Assembly (NCBI GenBank): GCA_038503035.1
Contig: JAVSML010000979.1
Span: forward strand, 62,001-126,000
Source of the DNA: Crocodylus rhombifer
Lineage: Eukaryota; Chordata; Crocodylia; Crocodylidae
DNA: 64,000 bases
Direction: 5' to 3'
The translations under genes and the position numbers were made by a program. The notes below the pieces were generated by a model, which saw nothing but the letters and a program-made list of their open reading frames with translations, made no database searches and was not told the DNA's origin. Below are positions 30,736 to 42,951 of the stretch, piece after piece (the first letter of the stretch is position 1; the number at the start of each line of letters is the position of its first letter).

Positions 30736-32223
30736 TTCATTGACTTTTGCCCTTTTAAGTAAAACTTTCATTCTCTGTCACTTGAGTAAAAAATAGAGGA
30801 AGATACTGGGAGTGAAGAACAGGGAATTGACAAGAAATAATTCATTTTTTTCCTAAGTAAATGAAAATGTCAGGCTTGATTGGAAGAATTCCAATGGTGA
30901 AATTTATTTTATTATGCTGTAATTAGTTTCAATCTGCTAAAAGCAATAGATCTTAATTGAATCACAGATCTTCTTCAGCAGGTAGCAGGTTCTGTCATCT
31001 ACAGTTTTCTGTAAATTAAATTCAATGGGCCTGAGACTCTATTATTCTGTACTTCATATCAATAGAAAATGAGTACTAAGTGGATATTAAAAAATGCCAT
31101 GCTGATGTGATATCATTTTACACACTTAAAAGAACACACAAAAAGGGCAGCAGTGAATTTGATCTAAGGTGCAGAAATATGGACCACATTCACACCAAGG
31201 CACTGTAATCTAGATTCAAATGCCTACTCCCCTGTGAGAGGTGTCCTCTTTGCTGGGACTTTTATGTTGTCTCTTGGCCTTGTGATTTTGTGTCCCCACT
31301 TAGCAGAAGGTATATTTTTTTAAAGAGAGAGCTTCAGCAGTTTAGAAGTCAGCCATAGCAATCTTCCCTAAGTTGGAATCCCTTAAGGACTTAAAGCTGT
31401 TCTTAAAGTTTAAAGCTGTTGCATTTTTACCTTCCAGTTGAATAGAGGCAATTCTAGTATAAATAATTTGCCCACTTTATTGAACCTAGGAAAAACATTG
31501 TAGTTGAAAAAGGACAGGAATTCATCAGCTGGAGTTAATTTTACCATTGTTTAGCTTCTTCTCTCTCTTTTAAAGGGTACTTATGAAAACAGAATAGGGA
31601 AAAATTATTTTCCTGTCCCAGAAGAACTATCAAGAATTTGAAAACACCATACATCCTAAGTTATGACAGTCTAATTCTTGTTAACCAATTTTGTGAATTC
31701 TGTCTTACCACACTAAAGTGTTGGAGCAAATCTATTAACCATCTGGGCTTTTTAGTGCCCCCATTAGAGGAATAGGGAGATGTCTACACATATCCAGTGC
31801 GATCCTATTCCTATAATGAGGGTACATATGTGCTCAGAAAATTCTTACTCAAGTATTTTCATACAGGAACAAGAAGAAAAATAAGGTTTAGTTAACAGAG
31901 AGGTAGCAGTGCAGCCCCAGGCAATATCAGTTTCTGCCATACTGATTGGAATGCTGTTATCAGCCACTGCTACAGAAATCACTGTTTTTGCACCTGCCAA
32001 TGAAAGTGAGGCCTGAGCTGCAGAACTAGTGGCCCCTTCTTCCCTCCTCCCTCTTCCCTCCCTGCCCCCCCCCCAGTTATGCTACTGTCAATTACCCAGG
32101 AGCATAAAAGTCACAAGAGAAAGTTCTGCAAATAGAGTAGAAGAAAAAAGAAAAATATAAAAAAACCAATGTATAGCCATTGATAAATGGAGAAAGAAGA
32201 CCAAATTAAGATAAAAAGAAGGC
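30736..32223. other. Gene-free AT-rich sequence
   Basis: About 1.5 kb with no supported gene or named repeat. Confidence 0.45.
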
Positions 32224-32350
32224 TGAAGTATTCAGTATTGTTTTCTGCTCCAGCCTTCACAAAAAGGTGAACTTAATTCAATTTGTCAAGGACACAAGGA
32301 TGCATGTTAGTGTACAAAAAGAACAAGTTAAAGAAGATTTAGATAAAAGA
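32224..32350 (+). pseudogene. Short LINE ORF2 linker fragment
   Basis: GCTGAAGTATTCAGTATTGT and on reads AEVFSIVFCSSLHKKV, aligning with the AEVFNNFFASVF-type segment between endonuclease and RT in CR1-like elements (compare ANIFNDFFASVF in copy A). Only about 40 codons; diverged. Confidence 0.5.
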
Positions 32351-32979
32351 GTAAGTTGTCAGGGTCTAACAAAACTCACCTAAAAATGCTTAAGCATTTA
32401 AAGTCAAAACAACATTTAAATTATTAATGATTGTCTTCAGGAATTAATGGAGAAGAGAGTTCCCTGAGCACAGAATATAAAACATAGTATCTTCCTATAA
32501 AGAAGGAGAAAAAGAAGAACCCACTCTATACCACACACACATACAACCACCCAAGAACCCCACAGCCCTTCCCACCCTCCTCCTGCAAACCCCACATCCC
32601 CTCACATCTCACGCCCTGTATGCCCAGCCGCCAGACAAGATGGGACCCGCTAGTGGGAGCTGTGGCTGCAGGAGCAGTTATCCCCACATCCCCACATGAA
32701 GGGGTCAGGGGGGAGCTCTGATTTTTCTATAATAAAAAACATGAAGCAAACACTGAAGCATATAGATATTTAGAATTTATTTTATGTTGATGATAGAGGC
32801 ACTGGTAGGTTTCCAAATTGCTTTAAAATTGTAAATATATCAGTAAAACATTGCTCAACAGATCTCTATCTCTCTTCATGGAAGAACACAGGTTTTTGGG
32901 TATTTTAAAGAGTGAATTTGGGATTTTTATCAGGAAATTTGCAATTTTTAAACAGGGAACACCAGGATTCCTGCTAGTG
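32351..32979. other. Gene-free sequence
   Basis: A C-rich patch at 32540-32700 and AT-rich sequence beyond; nothing recognised. Confidence 0.4.
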
Positions 32980-33560
32980 AGGCAAGTGGTGGGACCCAGG
33001 CAGAGGACCCTGCCCAGGGCTAGCACTGGGGACCCAGCTGGAGGTTAAATGAGTTGGCTGAACTCCTGGCCATTTGGGGCCAGGAGGACATGCTTTAACA
33101 TGTCAAAGAGGGCCACCACAAAGAGCACATCTTCCAGGTGATATCTGCCCACATGGCAAGGTGGGGGCACACATTGTAGCAGTGCCGCACAAAGGCCAAG
33201 TGTGCAGCCAGAGCCCACTGGCAGCTGGCCCACAGGTGAGAAGGCTCTGCTGCAGTGCCCATGCCACAGCCAAGGTGGCTGTGGTCCCTGTTCAGGTCTG
33301 GTAGACATGTAGACATAGGGCTACAGGTGCAAGAGGGTGGATGCTGTTGTGGGTGACAGCAGGTCACACAGCAGCCCAAACTGACAGACTGCTGCAGTGG
33401 GTAGACAGTGCAGGGGCTACTCTTGGTCAGGGCTGCTGCAGCAGTCCAGCTGGCATAGGGGGTTAGTGTCCCCAGATACCAGCTGGCTGGTCCTCAAAAG
33501 CTCTTGAGAGCAAGTAGCCCTGAGCTGTTCACCTGGGCAGTGAGGCAAGTGGTGGAACCA
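32980..33560. other. GC-rich island without an identified gene
   Basis: Clearly GC-richer than its flanks, with open frames on both strands (for example 33045-33308 and 33095-33379 minus, 33074-33304 plus). None shows a domain I recognise. GC-rich interiors of this kind occur inside foldback elements elsewhere in the window, but I could not find matching inverted ends here. A decayed DNA transposon is possible. Confidence 0.3.
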
Positions 33561-33779
33561 GTCAACATGCGTTTGCCAAGAAGAGATGAATAAAGTGCTC
33601 TTATTTCTTTCTTTGATATTGTGGAGAAAGGGCAATTAGTATATTCTGTTTCTTATGAATTTCATTAAAGTTTTTTACATTTTCACATATGGTGTCCTCT
33701 TAATGAAGCTATGGAAATATGCTGTAGATGTAATCACCATAAAATGGTTGCATAATTGGTAAAAAATATCACTCTAATA

Positions 33780-34120
33780 AATTAGTTATCAATGGCTCCC
33801 TGTCATATTGGGAGGACCTCTACAGTGGGGTTGCAGAGGTCTATCCTGGGCCCAGTTCCACTAACTGTTCTCATTAATGTGATGGATGACACAATAGAGA
33901 ATAAAGAATATAAAATTTGAAGTTGACACATGTAGATCAATTTCGTCTGTTCCTACATGTGATAATTACCATGCCTTGGAGCAGAGGTATGTCATGTGTA
34001 TAGGTGAATGTCCATCACTGCAGATGTTTAACAATGTTTCATTGTAAGCTTTGATATTGTCCCAGTGCAGAGTTGGACTACATGATTTCTTCCCATCTTG
34101 GTGTTTTTAGTTCCAACCTT
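33780..34120 (+). pseudogene. Ancient CR1-like RT and tail relic
   Basis: TATCAATGGCTCCCTGTCAT, then RSILGPVPLTVLINVMDDTI (RT motif B region, about 33830-33890), then a jump to a 3' end with CAGAGTTGGACTACATGATT (34069-34088) and a T-rich terminus. Heavily diverged, with the middle deleted. Confidence 0.6.
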
Positions 34121-34680
34121 TTAAAAAATACTTGTTTTATAATGATTAGCTTAAACTCTGAACCATAATCTTTTCTTTAAAACATCCTGAATGTGATATT
34201 ATTATTTTTTAACTCTTCTTAAAATGTTTTTCTTCATAACACCTTCTAAAAATTGATTCCAAATGAGAAGGTACTCCATAGTCTGCACTATATTTATTAA
34301 TATATATTTCTATAAGTCAGCTTATTCTAAAATGCTCGTAGGACTTGTTTTGGAAGTAATGCATGTGTACGTGCAATGCAATGTATATATATATTTAAAA
34401 ATACTTTAAAGACAGGAAAATATTGCATGTGAAAAGTTGAATGATGGCTAACTTAAATCTCCCATGGTTTCTTAGATGTTCCTATTCTCCAGTGGCGTGC
34501 CTACTAAAACATTATAGATAGTCATCTCCTTGCATCTTTCATTCTTGTTTGTGGTTCATACTTAATTTTTACTTCTTTGTGACTTTATGCAAATATGTGG
34601 TATAGACTGGGTCAAAGCTAAGATACTTCAGCACATTAAACAAATTCTTCCTTTATTCTTCAAGCATATACATAAACACA
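34121..34680. other. Gene-free AT-rich sequence
   Basis: No supported feature. Confidence 0.4.
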
Positions 34681-34745
34681 TACACCACACACACATATAT
34701 ATATATATACACACACACACACGCACGTGCACACACACACACACT
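34681..34745 (+). repeat. Compound (CA)n(TA)n(CA)n microsatellite
   Basis: Alternating purine-pyrimidine tract: ACACACACAT, about seven TA units, then CA units broken by CGCACGTG. Confidence 0.9.
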
Positions 34746-35767
34746 CAAAGAATAAAAGAGTGCATGGGGAGGATCAGGGATACAAGTGGAATCCATAGGA
34801 GGGGTTGGGAGGTTTGGGAAGAGGCAGGTGGGGTCTGGGAATAATGGGGGTTTTCAGGGGCTAGGTAGTGTCCACAGGGGAGATCAGGGGTTAGCGCAGT
34901 TAGGTAGTATTTGCCAGGATCAGGAAGGCTCATGGGGTTTGCTGGAGGGGCTGTGAGGGGGATGGGTGGGCTTTTTCCCATACTTCCCAGGACCAGACAT
35001 TATATTTATTCTCTTCAATCCCCACCCCACCCCACCTCACCTCCAGATGAACTACCCCCCTGGAAAACCAAGCCTGCCATCACTCCCCTGCCACTAGGAT
35101 TCACTTCCTTGGCTCCTGGCTGATAAAACAAACACTGGGAGTGGCTTGTGGGATGGGAGTTCAGTGGGCTGAGGTGGGGGAGTCTGGCTGGTTCATGGGA
35201 GGGTTTCCTATTTGGGGGGTGAAGGGAGGAGCTGGGAGGGGCCAAAATAGTCTGGTGCCAGATGGCGTGTAGGAAAAGCACAACCCTGGGGTTGGGCCAG
35301 TGGCTGGGTTTTCCCAGCCCTGGAGATGTGTTGGGAACTATACAGAAGTTCAGACAGTTATTTTGATCTAAAAATGGCCAAGCCCAATCTAAGTTAAACT
35401 ACCTCAAAGGTAGGGTTAACATAGATTGAGTCTGCTATCATTAGACTGTTCTAAGCTTTCTAGAACTTTTATACAATTCACACGTAGATTGACCTAACTA
35501 GGGATCTATGTGTAAGGGCCATACATGGGTGAACTAAGATTAGGTTGCCATTTTTTACATGATCTAACCTCTCTGTAACCTCCCTGAATGTCTGTATGGC
35601 ACCCTTTGGCTCATGGTCAGAAGCTTTACTTTGTCTGTGAGTCAATCCTGAAGCTTTAGTAGCAGTAAAAGAACTAATGGATGTTTGATATCAGTAGGGG
35701 AAAATACAGCAATACTTTCTTTTAGGTCACTAGGAATGTGGTTAGGGCACATGGATCACGTAACTTA
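34746..35767. other. Gene-free sequence with a G-rich strand (34770-35330)
   Basis: Long purine-rich plus strand with many GGGG runs. Frames on both strands are low-complexity. No gene or repeat is named. Confidence 0.4.
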
Positions 35768-36079
35768 GGGTGTTTATATACATTCTCCAGGAGGGGGGGG
35801 GGACTTTAGTTAGAGTGGCTCTCTGAGCCACTCTGATTAAAGCAACCAGAATGTCTTATGCATCAGTGTCCCTGCATTTAAAAATGGCAGTGGGGGCACT
35901 TTAAATAAAGCTAAAATTGAATTAGATTTAGTTAAAACACCCCCACCGACATTTTTTAGTACAGGGACACTGATACACAAGACACTGGAGTCTGCTGGAA
36001 TGCGATTAATTGAGTCTGTTCTGACATGTTGTAATTACAGCTCGTTAGAGCGGCCTCGCTGTACATGTAGAGGCACCCT
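35768..36079. repeat. MITE-like element, group with CCTCGCTG end
   Basis: The left end GGGTGTTTATATACATTC pairs with the right end TGTACATGTAGAGGCACCC(T). TA flanks both sides (CTTA before, TAAG after). The interior parallels 12682-12957: a G-rich run then GACTTT, TTATGCATCAGTGTCCCTG paired with CAGGGACACTGATACACAAG, and GCGGCCTCGCTG near the right end. The CAGTGTCCCTG pair makes this a long hairpin. Confidence 0.75.
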
Positions 36080-36139
36080 AAGGTTGTAAGTCCCATTATC
36101 CAGAGTGGATTTTAACTTGTGCAAAGGTGTAAAGATATA

Positions 36140-36644
36140 GATTCATAGACATTAGGGCTGGAAGGGACCTCAAAGATCATCAAGTCCAACTCCCTGCCCC
36201 AAGGGCAGGAAGTCAGTTGGGGTCATAGGATCCTAGCAAGATAAGTGTCCGATTTGCTGTTGAAGGCATTCAAAGTAGGTGCTTGAACCACCTCCGATGG
36301 CAGGCTATTCCAGACCTTGGCGACTCAGACAGTAAAGAAATTCTTCCTTATGTCCAGCCTGAAATAGTCTTGTAGGAGTTTATAACTGTTCAACCATGTC
36401 ATCCCTTGGGGTGCTCTGGTGAACAAATGTTCCCCCAGATTCTGGTGAGCACCCCGATAAACTTATAGGTGGCCATCAAATCACCCCTGAGCCTGTGCTT
36501 TTCCAGGCTATAGAGTCCCATAGCTCTGAGCCTGTCATCATAAGGTCTGTTTTCCTGACCTCTGATCATATGTATGGCTCTTCTCTGGACTCTCTCAAGC
36601 TCTACATTCTGTTTGAATTGTGGGACCTAAAACTGAACTGATAT
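36140..36644 (-). mobile_element. CR1 3'-end fragment (copy G)
   Basis: A minus-strand tail of about 500 bp. The terminus is ATTCATAGACATTAGGGCTG on the plus strand; readable ORF2 remnants toward 36644 include the reverse complements of the RPYEERLR and RRATHMIRG-like region. Same subfamily as copies D and H. Confidence 0.9.
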
Positions 36645-37241
36645 TAAATACAAGATAGCAAAAATCCATGAAGAAAAAGAGCCAGGCACCAAGTCTCCTT
36701 ATTTCAAGGGAACCATCTGTCTCACTGAGCTACCCTCTCTTAAGCTTTTTTGTCTCCTTCTGGTCTCGCATATCCTCCATTTCTGAATGCCCCATGAGTC
36801 ACCTTTAAGAGAAGACCTGACAAGTGCCCAGGGCAAGATATGGTAACGTGTCAGGCTTGTTTCTAGAGGGGTCCTGCCTCTTTCACTATGGAATTCCAAA
36901 GCTGAGAGATGAAGAATCATGATTGAAAAATAAGAAGTACAACAGAAAGCAAAAATTAGGAATAAATATGGAGCAATGTCCCTCACAAGTTCCACAGGGG
37001 TCAAAAGAAATATGAATCTTTTGGGAGAAACCTTGCAGATCATGTAACTTGCATTTCTAGAGTTCTCAGTGCCTTGGCTTCTCAGTGCCCTGGCTTACAC
37101 CTTTAATGACCTTTTAGTATATCTTTTACAATATAAATCTTTCCCAGTTCTATACTTCTTATATTCTCCACCTTATTCCTATTTTAGCACAGCTTTGTAG
37201 CTTCAACTGTGAAACTATTAGGAGTTCCCAAGTGTGTTTAT
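36645..37241. other. Spacer between two oppositely oriented CR1 tails
   Basis: No recognised feature. The 114-codon minus-strand frame at 36699-37043 shows no domain that I know. Confidence 0.4.
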
Positions 37242-37692
37242 GTACATAGGAGAGCCATGCACATAATCGGAGTGCAGGAGAATAGGCTTTATGAAGAGAG
37301 GCTGAGAACCATCGGAGTCTTCAGTCTGGAAGAGCACAGGCTCAGAGGGGACCTGGTAGCTGCTTAGAAGTACATAAGGGGTGTGCATCAGGATCTAGGA
37401 GAATGTCTGTTCACCAGAGCACCCAAAGGAAAAACAAGGACCAATGGCCATAAACTCCTACAAGATGGTTTTAGGCTGGACATAAGAAAAAGTTTCTTTA
37501 TGGTCTAAGCCCCCAAGACCAGGAATAGACTCCCTCCAGAAGTGGTGCAGGCACCTACTCTGGACTTATTCAAGAAATGTTTGGATATTTATCTTGCTAG
37601 GATCCTTTGACCCCAGCTGACTTCTTGCCCTTGGAGCAGGGAGTTGGACTTGATCTTCGAGGTCCCTTCCAGCCCTAATGTCTATGAATCTA
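37242..37692 (+). mobile_element. CR1 3'-end fragment (copy H)
   Basis: A plus-strand tail from GAGAGCCATGCACATAATCG (the RATHMIR region) through ORF2 C-terminus to CCCTTCCAGCCCTAATGTC and TATGAATCTATATCT. Stops and frameshifts are present. It lies head to head with copy G. Confidence 0.9.
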
Positions 37693-39162
37693 TATCTCTA
37701 CACCTTTTCCTAGGACAATCAGGATGAACATCCCATCTTTGAAGTACTTCGCATTGATACAGTTCCATCAATTAGATTTTTCTTTTCACTTTTCAGTGGC
37801 TACAGTGCAGAGCAGAATCTGTCCTCATTTCATTTCAGTTAGTTATGTGTACGTTGAGCCCTATAAGGGTATGTTTACTCTGTACCCCCATTGCTGCTAC
37901 ACCCACATACTCCCACTCATATGAATGAAGCTCAGAAATGAGGTGGTGAGTCTTCCCTGCCTTTTTAGTATCTGCAGCTGTCCCTGGAGCTTTGGTCCCA
38001 GTGTGCTAGAGATCAGCTCTTAGGGATGTGCCCAGAACAGTTGCACTTTCATATTTGCTAGGTTTGATATGTGTGGGCCCTCTGCTTTAAGACTTCTTCA
38101 TAATGAGATACAGGACACAAAACCTAATATCCACTTCTTGTTTCATTTTACTTGAAAAAAATGTGACTACAGCCTAGAAAAATAACCAGTAGGCAATTCA
38201 TTATAGTAGTAACCACTAACTTCTGTGTGTTTAGCTAACATAAATGATACAGGGACAAGGTGCTTTTAAAGATAATTAACTATCCCACAATGTTTTTTTT
38301 TCCTTGACTACTTGTAGCACTGCTAGCATCTTCCTAGGCTTAGATTCTGGTATTGAACTTGTGTGATTGAAAATGTTAAGGTTTTGGTAGCCCAGAAGAA
38401 AATGGCAGTTAATCTGGCAAGAATTTTATTACAAACACATAGAAAAATATAGGCAAGATAATAACCTCTCAAATAATATTTTATAAACAACAAAGAAAAC
38501 AATCAAATGTTTATTTATTCCTGCTGACATAAATTACATTCATAGCTTTGCAGTATTCCTCCACACCAGATTATCAGGTTTTCCTGCTTCCCATAATAGC
38601 ATAATGTCTTCCTTCTGCCCTTATGTAAAAAATGACAAAAATTGCAATGTTACTGTTACTGTGACGCCCATCTGGAGTTCAAGGTAAACACATAATGATA
38701 GCACAAAACCACAGAACTGAAGTGCTATATAGGAACTGTGGAAAAATTGTAGCAATTAGAGTGTTTAAAGCAAAAATCCCATCACAAATGTCTATTATAA
38801 TGGACTAGGGTTTCTTCTATACTGTGACCAAGAAAGTAGAGATTTACTGTAGTAGATCCACAAATGAAAAATGCATTACAAAATCATATTGCTCCGTGAA
38901 TGTAAATCCCATTTGTCTGATCTTTTAGCATCACCTATTTTTAGTTTTTTAGCACATATAATTTGTAATGAGACAACAGAATCAGCAACTGGGATTTCCT
39001 AGCACACAAATAACTAGCATGTGCAGCAGAGTTAACAGGCATCCTAGTATGAACTATTTAAGCTACAACCTGTATCTCTTGCAGAGCCACCAGAATCCCA
39101 ATCTAATTTATGACTTGTGTATACCATTGCTTCACCAATGCTGGAGTAAAGATGGCCTAGTT
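37693..39162. other. Gene-free AT-rich sequence
   Basis: About 1.5 kb without a supported feature. Confidence 0.45.
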
Positions 39163-39239
39163 GGGTGTATCTATACAAGATGTTTACTGTTGACTAATTA
39201 GCTGTGCAGTAAACATCTCAGCATCTATACATGCTGCCC
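39163..39239. repeat. 77-bp hairpin MITE
   Basis: The two arms GGGTGTATCTATACAAGATG(TTTACTG) and, reversed, GGGCAGCATGTATAGATGCT(GAGATGTTTACTG) meet at a short centre TTGACTAATTAGCTGTG. It is a minimal member of the family at 22796, 41655 and 62304. Confidence 0.65.
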
Positions 39240-39490
39240 AATAGCCCTGTGCTGAAGCACCCTCATACACAAGCTATTCTGCAGCATGTTGAGCCAGGGA
39301 AGCAGCCCTGGTTTGGCAGGCTGAGCCCCAGTGCCCCTTGCCAGCTAGGGCTGCTCTGCCTTGGCATGCTGCTCATGAGTAAACTGCAGAGCTTATTGCT
39401 CTGTTGTTTATTGCTCCCCAGGTGCATGTTTAAATGGCATGCCCAAGAGCAAAAGCTCCACAGTTTATTCATGCGCTGTAATGGCACATA
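39240..39490. repeat. MITE-like element related to 41067-41602
   Basis: GC-rich block with AGCATGTTGAGCCAGGGAAG and TTGCCAGCTAGGGCTGCTCT, followed by GAGTAAACTGCAGAGCTTATT and an inverted counterpart AGCTCCACAGTTTATTCATG. Similar modules recur at 40111-40205 and 41100-41345. Confidence 0.5.
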
Positions 39491-41066
39491 AACATACGTC
39501 CATTAAGTCTGCAGTCTAAATTTAATCCTATGTCTCCTGCCCGATGTAGTCCTTGACAATATATTTAAAGTGAGGTTTTTTCAAAAGAACTTAACTCCTA
39601 TTTACTTAAGTGAAAGTCCGTCCATTTGCTCTAACTTAATATTTGTGGGATTTTCAAAAGCACATCTCTGGAACTTTAAAGGCCATGGTAAACATAGTAG
39701 AAGACATGGAATTGAATACTAATTGTGAAGGCTTAGTATGTATTTTTTAAATAAGGGTAAAAGTGTTTCTTGCTCAATTTTTCTTTCTTAGTTTTGTGTG
39801 TGCCCTCTTGTCAATAATCCTCTTCAATTTGTAACATTAATATATCAACTGAACTTTCTCAACTGCTGATTTGGTTTTAAGTGAAGCATAGAGTTGAGCT
39901 AGGACATGGTTTTGGTGTTCATGTTCAAATTGTTCCAGCTCTGTAGCGTTGATAACAAGCAATTACCTGAAATCCAACTTTGTAACTTGTACTTTTTGGC
40001 CTCTAGTATAGCTACGGCTTTATTTTTTCCTCTCCTTTTTTCTAAGAAATTCCTGTAATTTCTAATAACTATCACTCAAACTACTTTTGGAAACTGTCAG
40101 ATAACTGATACAACCCTTGTGCCCCAGCCAGCCCTGCTGCAGCACATTGACCCAGCTCAGAGCAGCCCCCAGACTCCTTGCCAGCTGGGACTGCTCCAAC
40201 TCAGTAAGTTTTTGCGAAGTCTAAATCTTCCCCTTTTAGAGTCCTGGAGATTGTTATGGTTTTTACTATGAAAATGGATACTATTTCCCCTAAAAAAATC
40301 TCAAATATAATTTGATGAATGGATTATGAATTAATTCCCTTCCACATTTAGATCTTATTTAAGGATATGAATTACTATATGTACCTATATAAGATATTGC
40401 TTTTTTGCAAAAATATTTAAGCCTATTGTTAGAGCACTGCTAATTAAATCCATTAATTTCCTCTTGGTTATGTTTGAACTTAGTTTAGCTTTGGGTTTTT
40501 TTAAATCTATTCTATAGAGTAGGAAAGGTTTACAGGGAATGGCATGAATGCCGTGGGAAACCATTTGCTGATTATTTATTGATGGTGTTGGCTTACCTAT
40601 TTCTGGTAAATCTCCTAATTATCTGCAAGCTGTTGGAATGTCAGTTTTTACACAGACACATCTCAGAAACAGTAGTTTTTGCCAAGATTATCAGAAGAAA
40701 AATATAAACTGGGTAAACACATTAACTCTTGGGTGTCATAATGCGATACATTATCTCTTAGAGCTATGCAAAGCTAATTCTGTTTCAGTGGTTAACTACT
40801 GGCTGAGAATCAGAATGAAAACTGTTTAAGAAACAGAAACGGAGTGACTCTGTGGGGAAAAAACCAAAAAACCAAAAAACCTTACTCAACACTTCAGATC
40901 ACTGCATGAAAAGTCATTTGATGTCTGGTAATTATGGCATATTTTCAGTTACCTAGCAATAAAGACACATTTATGGATACATTCATATAATTTTTATGAC
41001 ACAGATTGTTCCCTTAATCTGTGCATAAATGTCTTTATTGCCTCTCTGAAATTATCCACCTCTCTA
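39491..41066. repeat. Gene-free sequence with a small repeat fragment (40111-40205)
   Basis: Mostly AT-rich and featureless. The fragment TTGTGCCCCAGCCAGCCCTG, then TGCAGCACATTGACCCAGCT, belongs to the same GC-rich family as 39240-39490. Confidence 0.4.
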
Positions 41067-41602
41067 TAGGTGCATCTACACATGCTATTATTGTGCATGA
41101 ATAAACTCCGGAGCTTATTTCTTTGGAGTTTATAGCTCCTAGGCAAGCTATTTGAATGTGGAGCTGGTTCAGAGCAGCCCTGACTGGGAGAAAGTTCCTG
41201 GGGGTCAGCCTGCCAGCCTGGGACTACACCTGCCAGCTCAGCATGCTTCAGAGGGGCTAGGTAGGGCATGAAGGAGTTTCAGTGAAGGACTAGCTGGCAG
41301 GCAGCCTCTGGAATGAAGCACCCTTGTGCCGCAGCCAGCACTGCTGAGTTATTTTACTTAGCAGCATGATAGTACTTGTGGGCATTTCCCCCCAGTACCC
41401 TAATGTGCATTAGCCTATTTTAATGTGTATTAAATCATAAAAAGCAAAACAAAACAAAAAAAGCAAGCAAAACCCAAGCTCTTTAGCTAATGTGTATTAA
41501 AATAGGCTAATGAATATTTTTCTATTACTTCACAATCGAGGTACTAGACTTAAGATGCGCTATCTAAAGTGCATGAATGAATATGTAGATGCTCCCACTA
41601 TT
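41067..41602. repeat. MITE-like element, possibly two joined elements
   Basis: Left end AGGTGCATCTACACATGC; right end GTGCATGAATGAATATGTAGATGCTCCC, inverted. The interior has GC-rich modules (CAGAGCAGCCCTGACTGGG, CTTGTGCCGCAGCCAGCA) and a separate hairpin, with CATTAGCCTATTTTAATGTG near 41407 and its inverted copy TGTGTATTAAAATAGGCTAATG near 41500. Confidence 0.5.
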
Positions 41603-41654
41603 TACAAGTACTATCCTGCTGAGGAGTGAATTAGTTTACTCCCAGCTTAATAGC

Positions 41655-41942
41655 AGTGTAGGTATAGAAGCTGAGATATTTACTGCACAGTTAGTTAGCA
41701 GGGATCCTGGTTTTCTTTGGTAAAAAACCCCACAAGTTTTCAGGTTACAAAAAAGTAACCCAAATCCACATTTTCTCATGATTAAAACAAAATACTACTA
41801 ATGTTTTGTTTTAATCATGGGAAAAAATGGATTTTGGGTTAATTTTTTTAATCCGAAAATTGGGGATTTTTTTAATCAGAGAAAACCAGAATCCTTGCTA
41901 GTTAGTCAACTGCCCAGTAAATGTCAAATGTAGATGCACCCT
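41655..41942. repeat. MITE split by a foldback insertion
   Basis: Left half AGTGTAGGTATAGAAGCTGA(GATATTTACTGCACAGTTAGTTA). The right half starts at 41899, TAGTTAGTCAACTGCCCAGT, and ends TAGATGCACCCT. Reversed, the right half reads AGGGTGCATCTACATTTGAC(ATTTACTG), the partner of the left half. Without the insertion this would be an element of about 85 bp, like 39163-39239. Confidence 0.7.
41698..41898. repeat. Long-arm foldback element, complete, TA duplication (copy H4)
   Basis: A 201-bp near-perfect palindrome. The left arm runs from GCAGGGATCCTGGTTTTC to ATGATTAAAACAAAA; the right arm runs from TTTTGTTTTAATCATGGGAA to GAAAACCAGAATCCTTGC. The loop is about 10 nt. TA stands on each side (41696-41697 and 41899-41900). 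Together with the interrupted host MITE this defines the element's ends best of all copies in the window. Confidence 0.85.
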
Positions 41943-42755
41943 ATTATACAACCTTTAACCCTTGAAAATACCAGGGTCTCACAGGTTAGGTTCCGTTAAA
42001 GAATGCCATGTGTCAAAATCTGTGTACCTAAGACTCACTGGTCCTAATTTCCTATTACCATACAGATCCACCTTGCCTTCTGTAACATGCTTTTCTAGAC
42101 CAGCATCTCTTATGAATGTTAAGAAAGCAGACAATCTGGAGGGGTATGAAAAAAATTAAGAGGGGAAGTAATCCTGTACTGAGTATAGAGAGAAACAAGC
42201 TCAACTGAGAATATAATGAATGCTAAATTGATGCATTTTATTAAATAAAAATGACTTGTCAGGCAAGTAGAATTATAGGAAAGAACTTTAATAAAGATAT
42301 ATCAGTCCTGACCACATTTAATAGAAGTGTCAGGGACCAGTGTTCCATATGAAGGTTCTAACATTGGCACAGTAAGCAAATTCCAGCTTGCATTTCCAAG
42401 TCCCTGGTATCTCACCAAACTAGCTTCCTGCTAAAATCTGATAATCTGACTCAGTTCCACTTGCAATATTACAATATTGATGTAGAACTGGAGTAATGTC
42501 TTTACCATAATGGCCAGGAAATATAAAAAGAAAGGAGTTTTTTGGTGTTATCTTTTTGAAAAATTAATTCTCAGGATCCAAAAATGGAAGACAATTAGCT
42601 AGTGAACAGGTAAATCATAACAGCCAATTTTACTCTGATTTCAAGGGTGGGAGATACTGTTCATTGTGAAAGAAGGTCATGAATTAAGGGACAGGAAAAT
42701 AAATACCTTCCTCACCCACTACTGTGTTTAAGGGATGGGGCAGTCTCCTCAGTGA
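41943..42755. other. Gene-free AT-rich sequence
   Basis: No supported feature. Confidence 0.4.
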
Positions 42756-42951
42756 GAGTATCTACAGAAGATGCTACATGGCTGCAGTGGTGAGTTACGG
42801 TGATGTAGCATTGGTGGGCACAAACCATAACTTGTTGCTACTGCACAGTGGGGTGGAAATGATTCATGCATTGCTGGGACTATACAGTAATGGCAGTTAC
42901 TGCTCAGTCATTTAGTACTTGCTAATGACTAAATGGGTGCACATATAAACA
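42756..42951. repeat. MITE-like element
   Basis: Starts near GAGAGTATCTACAGAAGATG and ends near GACTAAATGGGTGCACAT. The interior has GGCAGTTACTGCTCAGTCAT and TTGTTGCTACTGCACAGTGG, as in the 22796 family. Ends are diffuse. Confidence 0.5.

Noticed and set aside
40851..40885. (ACCAAAAA)n tract as a functional repeat
   Set aside because: Only a few short units of simple sequence; no wider structure.
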